A stretch of 18,135 nt of DNA from the NCBI GenBank assembly GCA_035319065.1, contig DATHDM010000376.1, forward strand, positions 1 through 18,135, given 5' to 3'. Position numbers and translations under genes: made by a program. Below the pieces are notes generated by a model. The model worked only from the letters and a program-made list of their open reading frames with translations. It made no database searches and had not been told where the DNA came from. This stretch comes from DASPRM01 sp035319065 (GTDB lineage Bacteria; Acidobacteriota; Terriglobia; Terriglobales; Acidobacteriaceae). Below are positions 1 to 8,128 of the stretch, one piece after another. Numbering within the stretch: the first letter of the stretch is position 1; the number at the start of each line of letters is the position of its first letter.

Positions 1-1115
1 ACAGCGTCTTTGCCCAAGTGGCGGAAGACAACGGGGAGGCCGCCTTCATCACCTTCCTCGCCGGAAACGATCCAGCGCCGGCCGGACTCTGCCTCGAACC
101 CACCAGCCCGCAGATGCTCGCCGATCTGCGTGCCCAGCTCAAAGCGGAGTCGAATCTGGTCGTGGCCTTTGGATCAGAGGTTCGCGACCAGAGTATCGCC
201 GAGTTGGCGGAGGCTCTGCCCCAGGCCCGCTTCATCTGCCTGGGGGATTACGCCAACTCCCGCGGCGCTGCCGACATGGGCCTTTATCCCGATCTCCTTC
301 CCGGCTATGTCCCGCTCGGCGAGGTGGGATATCTTCCCGCGGCTTTGCGCAACGAGTGGTTTGCCCGCGCGCCGCAGGCTCCAGGACTGACCCTGCAGCA
401 GATGTTCGCCGCCGCCGGCCAGGACAGGCTGAAAGCCCTCTACGTGGTCGGCTCCAATCCCATCTCGCGCTACGGCTTTGACCCCTTTGCGCTCGCGAAA
501 ACGTTTCTCGTGGTGCAGGACATGTTTCTCACCGAGACCGCAGCCATGGCCGACGTTGTCCTGCCCCCTGCCAATGCTTATGAGAAGTCGGGCACCTTTA
601 CCAACACTTGCGGCGACTTGCAGCTCTTGCGCAAGGCCGGTGACGTCAGCACCGTGAAGAACGATTTCGAGATCATCGTGCGCATCGCCGGCGCCATGGG
701 ATTCGATATCCGCGAGCTGGTTCCCTTCCGCCGCGCCTTGAAGGCGGATATGGGCCAATCGCGCGGGGCGCAGTCCGGTGAGGCCGATCGCCACGAGGTC
801 TGGCTCGTCGCTCACGGTATTGAGCCCAAGCTCAGCCCCTTCGATCCCACCGCCATGCTGGACGAGATTCAGCGCTTGGTTCCCGGTTACGACGTTTCTC
901 GTCTCAGCCTCATGGCCGGAAACGATGAGCACACAACCCTCCCCGGCAGCACCGTCGTACACGCGATTCCCAGCCATCCCGAGCTGGTTGTGCCGGCCGA
1001 GGACACCTTGTTTACCTCGGGCACCCTGGGACGCTACTCGAAAACTCTGAACTCGGTCATGGAAAACCCGCTCCGCCGGATTCCGGCGGACAAGAACGAA
1101 GTGGCAGCCGATTAG
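1..1115 (+). CDS. nuoG: NADH-quinone oxidoreductase subunit G, C-terminal part (5' partial)
   Basis: The reading frame is open from the left edge (first whole codon at base 3) to TAG at 1113-1115, so the N-terminal [2Fe-2S]/[4Fe-4S] domains lie outside the window. What is visible is the molybdopterin-oxidoreductase-like fold of complex I subunit G: a 'LYVVGSNPISRYG' segment, then 'TETAAMADVVLPPANAYEK', the 'SGTFTNTCGD' loop, and a short C-terminal domain ending near 'SGTLGRYSKTLNSVMENP'. NuoG belongs to the peripheral NADH-dehydrogenase arm and carries Fe-S clusters that pass electrons from NuoF towards NuoI and NuoB; its MopB-like domain is thought to have lost the cofactor. nuoH follows after 101 bp. 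By sequence alone this part could be another MopB-family enzyme, but the adjacent nuoH-N genes make NuoG the natural call. GTG at 18 is an internal codon, not a start. Confidence 0.93.
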   Translation, partial: SVFAQVAEDNGEAAFITFLAGNDPAPAGLCLEPTSPQMLADLRAQLKAESNLVVAFGSEVRDQSIAELAEALPQARFICLGDYANSRGAADMGLYPDLLPGYVPLGEVGYLPAALRNEWFARAPQAPGLTLQQMFAAAGQDRLKALYVVGSNPISRYGFDPFALAKTFLVVQDMFLTETAAMADVVLPPANAYEKSGTFTNTCGDLQLLRKAGDVSTVKNDFEIIVRIAGAMGFDIRELVPFRRALKADMGQSRGAQSGEADRHEVWLVAHGIEPKLSPFDPTAMLDEIQRLVPGYDVSRLSLMAGNDEHTTLPGSTVVHAIPSHPELVVPAEDTLFTSGTLGRYSKTLNSVMENPLRRIPADKNEVAAD

Positions 1116-1164
1116 GCCGTACCTGCGGTTCGAGGACTCAACCCAAGATGGCGTGCGATTCTCG

Positions 1165-1181
1165 CCTCCGGGAAAAGGAGG
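1165..1181 (+). promoter_or_regulatory. Orphan Shine-Dalgarno in a small hairpin upstream of nuoH
   Basis: AAGGAGG at 1175-1181 is a near-perfect Shine-Dalgarno, but it directly abuts an out-of-frame ATG (1182) and lies 35 nt before the only plausible nuoH start. CCTCC at 1165-1169 can pair with GGAGG at 1177-1181 (5 bp stem, 7 nt loop), which would hide the site. The ATG opens a 17-codon frame (1182-1235) overlapping the start of nuoH. It may be a relic or a leader-type arrangement; function is uncertain. Confidence 0.3.
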
Positions 1182-1216
1182 ATGCCGCCGCCCTCTGATA
1201 CCTGGGAACTAAAAAC

Positions 1217-2266
1217 TTGCCGACCGGAAACCTGAACACGGGCACCTTTATTCTCGCCGCGATCGTGAAGATCGTGCTCTTCCTGGTTGCCCTGCTCACC
1301 CTGGACGCTTACACCGTCTGGCTCGAACGCAAGGTGGTGGGGCACATCCAGAACCGCTGGGGACCCACCCGCGTGGGACCCTTCGGCTTGCTGCAGCCGC
1401 TGGCCGACGGCTTAAAGTTCTTCTTTAAGGAGGACCTCACTCCTCCCTACGTCCACAAGTTCTTGTACCTGCTCGCCCCCATGCTCTCGATGAGCCTCTC
1501 CTTCATCGCCATTTGCCTGATTCCCGTGGGCGGCTGGATCACCATCGGCGGCGTTCACACCCCGGTGCAGGTCACCGATGTCAACATCGCACTGCTCATC
1601 ATTCTGGGCATCGCCTCGATCGGGGTTTATGGCATCGCCCTCGCCGGTTGGTCCTCGAACAGCAAGTACGCCCTTCTCGGCGCGCTCCGCGCCAGCGCCC
1701 AGATGATCAGCTACGAAGTGGCCCTGGGGCTCTCCCTGATTGGCGTGCTCATCCTCTCCGGCTCCTTCAGCCTGCGCCAGATCGTCGAATCGCAATCAGG
1801 CGTCTGGCTTGGCTTTATCCCCAGGTGGAACGTCTTCCTGCAGCCGGTGGCGTTCCTCATTTACCTCACCGCCGCATTCGCCGAAACCAACCGCGTCCCC
1901 TTCGACCTCCCCGAAGCCGAGACCGAGTTGGTCGCCGGCTATCACACCGAATACAGCTCCATGAAGTTCGCCATGTTCTTCATCGCCGAGTACGCCAACA
2001 TGATCACCGTCGCCTGCCTTGCTTCTGTGCTCTTCCTGGGCGGGTGGAATGGTCCGGTGTTCGGCCCCGCCTGGCTGCAGGGTTTGCTGCCGGTGGTCTG
2101 GTTCCTCGCTCGCGTTGCCTTCTTCCTTTTCCTTTACATTTGGGTGCGCGGCACGCTGCCGCGCTTCCGCTACGACCAGTTGATGGCCTTTGCTTGGAGA
2201 TTCCTATTGCCCTTGTCGATAGCGAATATTGTCGTCACCGCCCTGGTGGTGGCGCTGCTGTCCTGA
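1217..2266 (+). CDS. nuoH: NADH-quinone oxidoreductase subunit H
   Basis: Membrane subunit of complex I that forms much of the quinone-binding chamber at the join with the peripheral arm. About eight hydrophobic helices are visible in 349 residues, a normal family length. Diagnostic motifs: 'ERKVVGHIQNRWGPTRVGP' (E37 onward), 'SNSKYALLGALRASAQMISYE', and the acidic third-loop motif 'ETNRVPFDLPEAETELVAGY' starting at E223, whose charged residues link quinone chemistry to proton pumping. Start: an in-frame stop at 1196-1198 leaves CTG 1202 or TTG 1217. TTG is preferred, with a weak GGGA at 1204-1207 upstream; there is no ATG at the N-terminus. It lies between nuoG and nuoJ, and nuoI is missing from its usual place after nuoH. 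Identity is secure; the exact start is not. Confidence 0.96.
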   Translation: MPTGNLNTGTFILAAIVKIVLFLVALLTLDAYTVWLERKVVGHIQNRWGPTRVGPFGLLQPLADGLKFFFKEDLTPPYVHKFLYLLAPMLSMSLSFIAICLIPVGGWITIGGVHTPVQVTDVNIALLIILGIASIGVYGIALAGWSSNSKYALLGALRASAQMISYEVALGLSLIGVLILSGSFSLRQIVESQSGVWLGFIPRWNVFLQPVAFLIYLTAAFAETNRVPFDLPEAETELVAGYHTEYSSMKFAMFFIAEYANMITVACLASVLFLGGWNGPVFGPAWLQGLLPVVWFLARVAFFLFLYIWVRGTLPRFRYDQLMAFAWRFLLPLSIANIVVTALVVALLS

Positions 2267-2320
2267 AGTGCGCAGTCGGGCGTACCGGCTGTTAGAACGA
2301 ACGGAAGACTAGAGACAGAC

Positions 2321-2818
2321 ATGCTTCACCTGGCATTGTTCACGATTTTCGGGCTCATCTGTGTGGCCGGGGCCATCAGCCTCCTGGCTCAGCGCCATCC
2401 CATCAACAGCGCGCTCTCGCTGATCGTGGTGATGGGCTCGCTGGCGGTGGAGTACCTGCTGCTGGGAGCTGAGTTCGTGGCCGCCGTGCAGGTCATCATC
2501 TACGCCGGCGCCATTATGGTGCTGTTCGTATTCGTGATCATGCTGCTGAATGCGGGCGAGGAGGAACATACTCGCGGTAGCCGCGTGGCTCTGCTGTTCG
2601 GCCTGCCGGGAGTCCTCATCGGCAGCGTGCTGATCGCCTGGGAACTGATCCGCAGCGCCCCGGGAACGCAACCCGCCGCCGTCGGCGCCCTGTACGGTTC
2701 CGCACAGACCATCGGCCGTCTGCTGTTCAACGAATTCCTGCTTCCCTTCGAGGTCACTTCCGTTCTGATTCTGATCGCCATTATGGGCGCCGTTGTACTG
2801 GCGCGGAGGGAGAGCTGA
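2321..2818 (+). CDS. nuoJ: NADH-quinone oxidoreductase subunit J (copy 1)
   Basis: Small complex I membrane subunit of 165 residues with five predicted helices. It packs beside NuoK and NuoH and shapes the central water path. The family core 'AAVQVIIYAGAIMVLFVFVI' (helix 3, the region of the conformational pi-bulge in known structures) is clear, as is the C-terminal 'LLPFEVTSVLILIAIMGAVV'. The ATG at 2321 begins just before helix 1, with a weak purine-rich ribosome site (GGAAG, about 2303-2307). The gap from nuoH is only 54 bp, with no room for nuoI. The TGA stop shares its A with the nuoK ATG (TGATG at 2816-2820), so the two are translationally coupled. A second, divergent NuoJ is at the right edge of the window. 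Confidence 0.95.
   Translation: MLHLALFTIFGLICVAGAISLLAQRHPINSALSLIVVMGSLAVEYLLLGAEFVAAVQVIIYAGAIMVLFVFVIMLLNAGEEEHTRGSRVALLFGLPGVLIGSVLIAWELIRSAPGTQPAAVGALYGSAQTIGRLLFNEFLLPFEVTSVLILIAIMGAVVLARRES
2805..2810 (+). promoter_or_regulatory. Ribosome binding site of nuoK
   Basis: GGAGGG lies inside the last codons of nuoJ, 7 nt before the ATG of nuoK. It is the clearest Shine-Dalgarno in the left block and supports ATG 2818 as the nuoK start. Confidence 0.7.
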
Positions 2819-3120
2819 TGGTCCCGCTTTCCTATTACCTGTTGTTGAGTGGAATCCTGTTCGCCTGCGGCGTCCTGGGATTTCTCATCAAGCGCAACAT
2901 CATCACCATCTTCATGTCCATCGAGCTCATGCTCAACGGCGTGAACCTCTCTTTTGTTGCCTTCGCCACTTATTGGCAGGCGCTCAGCGGCCAGGTGTTT
3001 GTGTTTTTCGTCATGGTGGTGGCGGCGGCGGAAGCCACCGTCGGCCTGGCCATCATCATCTCCGTCTTCCGCACGCGGGAGACGCTCAACCCCGATCGCG
3101 TGAACTTGTTGAAGCTGTGA
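2818..3120 (+). CDS. nuoK: NADH-quinone oxidoreductase subunit K (copy 1)
   Basis: 100-residue, three-helix subunit of the complex I membrane arm, homologous to MrpC. The two buried glutamates that carry protons across this subunit in the family are present: E36 in 'MSIELMLNGVNL' and E72 in 'VVAAAEATVGLA'; both match E. coli NuoK numbering. Length and start match the family, and a strong GGAGGG precedes the ATG. The gene overlaps nuoJ by one base and is 10 bp from nuoL, so it is part of one transcription unit. Compared with copy 2 (17380-17685) it has one more residue in the helix 2-3 loop and lacks the extra aspartate seen there. Confidence 0.96.
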   Translation: MVPLSYYLLLSGILFACGVLGFLIKRNIITIFMSIELMLNGVNLSFVAFATYWQALSGQVFVFFVMVVAAAEATVGLAIIISVFRTRETLNPDRVNLLKL

Positions 3121-3130
3121 CTTTGCCCTT

Positions 3131-5128
3131 ATGAACCTGCATTTGTGGCTTATCCCGCTGTTGCCGCTGGCTGGCGGAACTCTCAACGGCCTGCTGGGCC
3201 GGCGCTTGCCGAAGCCCGCAGTTACCGCCATCGGCCTGCTGTTCGTGGCCGCCTCCATGCTTGTCACCTGGTTCGTGGCCTGGCAGTTCTTTCAGCTTCC
3301 TGCAGCCGCCATTCCCCACATCGAGTCCTACGGCGCCTGGCTGCAGGCGGGCAACTTCTCGGTGGAGTACGCCCTGCAACTCGATCAGCTCTCCCTGCTG
3401 ATGGCGCTGGTGGTCACCGGCGTCGGCTTCCTGATCCACGTCTACTCCGTCGGTTACATGGCCGAAGAGGGCGGCTATTACCGCTTCTTCTCTTACCTCA
3501 ACCTGTTCATGTTCTTCATGCTCACCCTTGTCCTGGCCAATAACTACCTGCTGATGTTCGTGGGATGGGAAGGCGTGGGGCTCGCCTCCTATCTGCTGAT
3601 CGGCTTCTACTTCCTCCGCGACTCAGCTCCTGCGGCCGGCAAGAAGGCATTCATCGTCAACCGCATCGGTGATTTCGGCTTCCTCATCGCCCTCTTTCTG
3701 CTCATCCGTAATTTTGGATCTTTGCGCTTCGCCGACGTATTCGCGCAGGTTTCAAAGCTTCCCGTCGAGACGGCCGGCGCCGGCCTGCTCACCGCAACCG
3801 GCTTGCTCATGCTGCTGGGCGCAACCGGCAAGTCGGCGCAGATTCCCCTCTACGTCTGGCTTCCCGACGCCATGGAGGGTCCCACCCCGGTCTCGGCTTT
3901 GATTCACGCCGCCACCATGGTCACCGCCGGCATCTACATGGTCTCGCGCTCGCACGCCATCTTCGATCGCTCTCCCCAGGCCCTGTTGGCGGTCGCCGTC
4001 ATCGGCACGCTCACCGCCTTCTTCGCCGCCACCATCGGCATGCTGCAATTCGACATCAAGCGCGTACTGGCCTACTCCACCATCTCCCAGCTGGGCTACA
4101 TGTTCGCCGCCTGCGGCGTCGCTGCCTACGCGGCCGGCATGTTTCACCTCTTGACCCATGCCTTCTTCAAGGCTCTTCTCTTTCTGGCTGCCGGTTCTGT
4201 CATCCACGCGGTCGGCGGTGAGCAGGACATGCGCAGGCTGGGCGGCCTCCGCAAGGCCGCTCCGGTCACCTTCTGGACCATGACCATGGCCACTCTGGCG
4301 ATCGCCGGCACGCCCTTTTTCAGCGGCTTTTTCAGCAAAGACATGATCCTGTTCAAGACCTGGATCAGTCCGTTCGGCTCCCGGGCCATTTGGGGAGTCC
4401 TCTGGTTCACCGCGTTTCTCACCGCGTTCTACATGTTTCGCCTGTGGTTCCTCACCTTCTTCGGCGAATACCGCGGAGCGGCAGAGAACAGCCACGGGTC
4501 GGCCGACCACCACGGCCACGGCGGCCAGCCCCATGAAAGCCCCAGGGTGATGCTGGTTCCGCTGGTGATCCTCGCCGTCCTGTCGGTGATCGGCGGCTGG
4601 GTCGGGACTCCCGGCAACAACCGCATCGGCCGTTTCCTGGCTCCGGTGTTCTCTTCCTATTCCGAAGGCCTGCCGGCAGCCTCCGTCTCTGGGGAAGCCG
4701 CGGGCGAAGCCCAGGCCAACGCCTCCGAGCACGCGCTGGAACTCACGCTCACCATCGCCGCCAGCGCCGCAGGCATATTGGGCTTCCTCCTTGCCTGGTT
4801 CCTCTATTTCCGCCGCCGCGACCTGCCGGGCAAGATTGCCGAGCGTCTCCAGGGCACCTACGACCTCATCTATCACAAGTACTACATCGACGAGTTCTAC
4901 GCGGCCACCGTGGTCTGGCCCATCGTCGAAGGTTCGCGCAACCTGCTGTGGCGCGTGATTGACGTCGGCCTCATCGATGGCACGGTCAACGAATCCGCCA
5001 GTGCCGCCAAAGAAGCCTCCAACGCGGTCCGGCAAATGCAGTCCGGCAATCTCCGCTCCTATGCCGGCTGGATGGCCGCCGGCGCGGCCGTGGTGATTGC
5101 CTTCATGATCTGGGTTGGCGCGAAATGA
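3131..5128 (+). CDS. nuoL: NADH-quinone oxidoreductase subunit L (copy 1)
   Basis: The distal proton-pumping, antiporter-like subunit of complex I: 665 residues, a 14-helix antiporter core plus a C-terminal extension that includes the lateral helix along the membrane arm. Pump residues are visible: E147 in 'GWEGVGLASY', K234 in 'GKSAQIPLYVWLPDAMEGP', H259 in 'SALIHAATMV', and the later 'LTHAFFKALLFL' motif. A histidine-rich loop (H455, H460, H461, H463, H468) precedes 'ESPRVMLVPLVIL'. The C-terminal 'KYYIDEFY' and 'IDGTVNESA' segments are typical of the lateral-helix region. ATG 3131 lies 10 bp after nuoK without a clear ribosome site, so it probably depends on coupling. The stop overlaps nuoM by ATGA. 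Residues 116-161 match the equivalent part of NuoL2 at 40 of 46 positions. Confidence 0.97.
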   Translation: MNLHLWLIPLLPLAGGTLNGLLGRRLPKPAVTAIGLLFVAASMLVTWFVAWQFFQLPAAAIPHIESYGAWLQAGNFSVEYALQLDQLSLLMALVVTGVGFLIHVYSVGYMAEEGGYYRFFSYLNLFMFFMLTLVLANNYLLMFVGWEGVGLASYLLIGFYFLRDSAPAAGKKAFIVNRIGDFGFLIALFLLIRNFGSLRFADVFAQVSKLPVETAGAGLLTATGLLMLLGATGKSAQIPLYVWLPDAMEGPTPVSALIHAATMVTAGIYMVSRSHAIFDRSPQALLAVAVIGTLTAFFAATIGMLQFDIKRVLAYSTISQLGYMFAACGVAAYAAGMFHLLTHAFFKALLFLAAGSVIHAVGGEQDMRRLGGLRKAAPVTFWTMTMATLAIAGTPFFSGFFSKDMILFKTWISPFGSRAIWGVLWFTAFLTAFYMFRLWFLTFFGEYRGAAENSHGSADHHGHGGQPHESPRVMLVPLVILAVLSVIGGWVGTPGNNRIGRFLAPVFSSYSEGLPAASVSGEAAGEAQANASEHALELTLTIAASAAGILGFLLAWFLYFRRRDLPGKIAERLQGTYDLIYHKYYIDEFYAATVVWPIVEGSRNLLWRVIDVGLIDGTVNESASAAKEASNAVRQMQSGNLRSYAGWMAAGAAVVIAFMIWVGAK

Positions 5129-6642
5129 ATACTGCGATCCTCAATCCGTTTATTCTCAGCCTGATCACCTTTGTGCCCGCGGGCGGCGCGCTGCTGCTCA
5201 CCTTGTTCCCGCGTCGCGACCGCGACATTCGCCTGTTCGCCCTCTCCGTCTCGCTGTTGACCTTCATCCTGTCGCTGCACCTGCCCCTGCACTTTGCCAA
5301 CTCCGCCCCCGGCTTCCAGTTTGAACTCGACCAGCCCTGGATCGGCACTCCCAACATTCACTTCCACCTCGGCATCGATGGCGTCTCCATGTGGCTGGTG
5401 GTGCTCACCACCTTCCTTACCCCGCTCTGCGTCCTGATGTCCTGGAAGTCGGTGCACGACCGGGTGAAAGAATTCTTCATCCTGTTGCTGGTGATGGAGA
5501 CCGCGCTCTTGGGGGTGTTTGTCTCCCTCGACCTGTTCCTCTTCTATTTCTTCTGGGAAGCGGGCCTGATTCCCATGGCTCTGATCATCGGCATCTACGG
5601 CCACGAGCGCCGGGTCTATGCCGCCGTGAAGTTCTTCCTCTACACCATGATCGCTTCCGTCTTCATGCTGGCGGCCATATTGTGGCTCTATGCGAAAACC
5701 GGCAGCTTCGATTTCGTAGTCATCCAGCAGGCGTTGTCGAGCGGCGCCATTCCTCTCGGCAGAGCCGGCCAATGGCTGTTCCTCGGCTTCTTTATCGCCT
5801 TCGCCGTCAAGGTTCCGCTCTTCCCCCTCCACACCTGGCTGCCCGACGCCCACGTCGAAGCTCCCACTGCCGGCTCTGTGATGCTAGCGGGCGTCCTCCT
5901 GAAAATGGGGACCTACGGTATGCTGCGCTTCAATCTGGGGCTGTTCCCTGAACTGTCGCACCGCAACGCCCCCTGGGTCATCGCGCTGGCCATCATCGGC
6001 ATCATCTATGGCGCACTGGTGGCCATGGTGCAGCCCAATCTCAAAAAACTGGTGGCCTACTCTTCCGTCAGCCATCTGGGATTCGTCGTGCTCGGCATCT
6101 TCAGCTTCACCACCGTAGGCCTGGTAGGCGCAACCTTTGTCATGCTGGCGCATGGCGTCTCCACCGGCGCCCTTTTCACCCTGTGCGGCATGCTCTACGA
6201 TCGTCGCCACACCTACGAGATCACCGAGTATGGCGGCATCGCCACACCCATGCCCGTGTACTCCACCTTCTTCCTGGTGATCACGCTGGCCTCCATCGGC
6301 TTGCCTCTGCTGAATGGATTCGTGGGTGAATTCCTGGTGCTGACCGGGGCCTTCAAAGCGCGCGCTCTCTACGGCATTCTGGCCGCCACCGGCGTCATCT
6401 GGAGTGCCTGCTACATGCTCTGGATGTACCAGCGGGTCTTCTACGGAGCCATCCACAACCCGGTCAACCGCACCCTGCCTGACCTCGATGCGCGTGAGCG
6501 TGTCACCCTGTGGCCTCTCGCCCTGGCTGCCCTGGTGATGGGCGTCTTCCCGGCGCTGTGGACGCGCGCCATCGATCCTTCCGTGCAGGCCATTCTCGGC
6601 AACGCGTCGCAATACTCCTCGCAGGTGGTGGAACACAGATGA
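5125..6642 (+). CDS. nuoM: NADH-quinone oxidoreductase subunit M (copy 1)
   Basis: Middle antiporter-like proton pump of complex I, 505 residues, close to the roughly 509 of E. coli NuoM. Visible functional residues: E145 in 'FFWEAGLIPM', K229 in 'FAVKVPLFPLHTWLPDAHVE', K260 in 'AGVLLKMGTYGM', and E402 in 'LNGFVGEFLVL', which together make the proton half-channels in known structures. The ATG overlaps the nuoL stop (ATGA, 5125-5128) and the stop overlaps nuoN (ATGA, 6639-6642), so L-M-N are tightly coupled. Unlike copy 2, it ends soon after the last helix with no extra tail. Confidence 0.97.
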   Translation: MNTAILNPFILSLITFVPAGGALLLTLFPRRDRDIRLFALSVSLLTFILSLHLPLHFANSAPGFQFELDQPWIGTPNIHFHLGIDGVSMWLVVLTTFLTPLCVLMSWKSVHDRVKEFFILLLVMETALLGVFVSLDLFLFYFFWEAGLIPMALIIGIYGHERRVYAAVKFFLYTMIASVFMLAAILWLYAKTGSFDFVVIQQALSSGAIPLGRAGQWLFLGFFIAFAVKVPLFPLHTWLPDAHVEAPTAGSVMLAGVLLKMGTYGMLRFNLGLFPELSHRNAPWVIALAIIGIIYGALVAMVQPNLKKLVAYSSVSHLGFVVLGIFSFTTVGLVGATFVMLAHGVSTGALFTLCGMLYDRRHTYEITEYGGIATPMPVYSTFFLVITLASIGLPLLNGFVGEFLVLTGAFKARALYGILAATGVIWSACYMLWMYQRVFYGAIHNPVNRTLPDLDARERVTLWPLALAALVMGVFPALWTRAIDPSVQAILGNASQYSSQVVEHR

Positions 6643-8081
6643 ACATCGCCATCCCCGGTGCCGATTACATTCGCATCCTGCCCGAGCTCGTGCTGACCGC
6701 CTGCGGCATCCTGGTCATGCTCCTCGATCCCCTGCTGGGCCCTGACCGCGACCGCAGCCCGATTGGACTTCTGGCTCTGGCCGGCGCCCTGCTGGCCACC
6801 GCCGCCAGCCTGCTCGCCGCCGGCTATCCCGGACCTGCCTTTTCCGGCATGATTCGTATCGATACCTTCAGCGTCTTCTTCCATGTGCTGATCGGCATCA
6901 TTGCCATCGTCGTTATCCTTGCCTCCTTCGAGTACATGCGGGTGCAGCAGATCCGCGCCGGCGAGTACTACGGCCTGATCCTGCTGGCCACGGTCGGCAT
7001 GATGCTCATGTCCTCGGCGGTCGAGCTGGTCCTGATTTTCATCGCGCTGGAGATTTCCTCCATCGCCACCTACATCCTGGCCGGTTTCCGCCGCCGGGTG
7101 GCCATCAGCGCTGAGTCCTCGCTGAAGTATTTCCTCCTGGGCTCGTTCGCCACCGCCTTCTTCCTCTATGGCGTTGCCCTCATGTTCGGCGCGACCGGTT
7201 CTACCAGCGTGTACGTGATCGCCAACACCCTGCGCAGCGGCCCCTCCACCCTGGCCTACGCCGGCATGGCGATGATGTTCGTCGGCCTGGGCTTCAAAGT
7301 CGCCTCCGCCCCGTTTCACATCTGGACGCCGGATGTTTACGAAGGCGCCCCCGCTCCAGTTGTCGCGTTGATGTCCACCGGACCGAAAGCGGCGGCGTTT
7401 GCCGTTCTCCTGCGCGTTTTGTTCGGCTCATCCGCGCCCGGCTGGTTCTGGCTCATCTGGGCCTCGGCGGCGCTCTCCATGACCATTGGCAACCTGGGAG
7501 CCCTGGTCCAGACCAACGTGAAGCGCATGCTCGCCTACTCCTCCATCGCCCACGCCGGCTATCTCCTGGTTGCCTTCGCTGCGGCCAGGGACATCGGCAT
7601 CTCCGCCGCCATCTTCTACTCTGCCGCCTACGCCGCCATGAATGTCGGTGCGTTTGTGGTCGTGAGTCATTTTGCCAACCTCGGCGAGCGCTATGTCACC
7701 ATCGACGACTACTCCGGCCTCGGCCGTCGCGCCCCTGCCCTGGCCGCCATGCTCACCGTCTTCCTGCTCTCTTTGATCGGCATTCCCATCACCGGCGGAT
7801 TTCTTGCCAAGTTCTACATCTTCCAGGCGGCCATGCAGTCCCACCTGGTCGGGCTCACCATCATCGGCGTCATCAACAGCGCCATCGCCTCCTACTACTA
7901 CTTGCGCGTGATCGTGGTGATGTATATGCGCGAACCCAAAGGCGACGTCCCCTGCACCCCCATGGCCCCGGCCCTGATCGTCTCGCTGGTCGCCTGCCTG
8001 CTGGCCACCATCTACCTCGGCATCTTTCCCAACCGCGTCCTGCAGCTTGCCCTGCAATCCGCGCAGGAGTTGGTGAAGTAA
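6639..8081 (+). CDS. nuoN: NADH-quinone oxidoreductase subunit N (copy 1)
   Basis: Third antiporter-like subunit of complex I, nearest to NuoK, 480 residues, close to the family norm. Motifs: E138 in 'VLIFIALEISSIATYILAGF', K220 in 'GLGFKVASAPFHIWTPDVYE', K250 in 'STGPKAAAFAVLL', then 'NVKRMLAYSSIAHAGYLL' and 'GGFLAKFYIF'. The frame is open further upstream to 6510, but those residues are a shadow of nuoM. The ATG at 6639, forming the ATGA overlap, matches the family N-terminus and is chosen. It is the last gene of the left block; 47 bp separate its TAA from the stop of the convergent ABC permease, with no good terminator between them. Confidence 0.96.
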   Translation: MNIAIPGADYIRILPELVLTACGILVMLLDPLLGPDRDRSPIGLLALAGALLATAASLLAAGYPGPAFSGMIRIDTFSVFFHVLIGIIAIVVILASFEYMRVQQIRAGEYYGLILLATVGMMLMSSAVELVLIFIALEISSIATYILAGFRRRVAISAESSLKYFLLGSFATAFFLYGVALMFGATGSTSVYVIANTLRSGPSTLAYAGMAMMFVGLGFKVASAPFHIWTPDVYEGAPAPVVALMSTGPKAAAFAVLLRVLFGSSAPGWFWLIWASAALSMTIGNLGALVQTNVKRMLAYSSIAHAGYLLVAFAAARDIGISAAIFYSAAYAAMNVGAFVVVSHFANLGERYVTIDDYSGLGRRAPALAAMLTVFLLSLIGIPITGGFLAKFYIFQAAMQSHLVGLTIIGVINSAIASYYYLRVIVVMYMREPKGDVPCTPMAPALIVSLVACLLATIYLGIFPNRVLQLALQSAQELVK

Positions 8082-8128
8082 GCATCGCGCCCGGTCGAGC
8101 CCTCCGTTCCTTGACCACAGTGTCGAAC

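Noticed and set aside
1182..1235. 17-codon gene before nuoH
   Set aside because: The Shine-Dalgarno directly abuts the ATG, leaving no workable spacing, and so short a frame arises easily by chance; kept only as an observation about the nuoH start.
3131..8081. Left-block L/M/N genes as an Mrp-type Na+/H+ antiporter
   Set aside because: NuoG, NuoH, NuoJ and NuoK lie in the same operon and NuoL has its complex I lateral-helix extension, so complex I is the better reading.
8093..8116. Hairpin GGTCGAG/CTTGACC between nuoN and the permease as a two-way terminator
   Set aside because: The 7-bp stem has a wobble pair and a 10-nt loop, and no T run follows on either strand.
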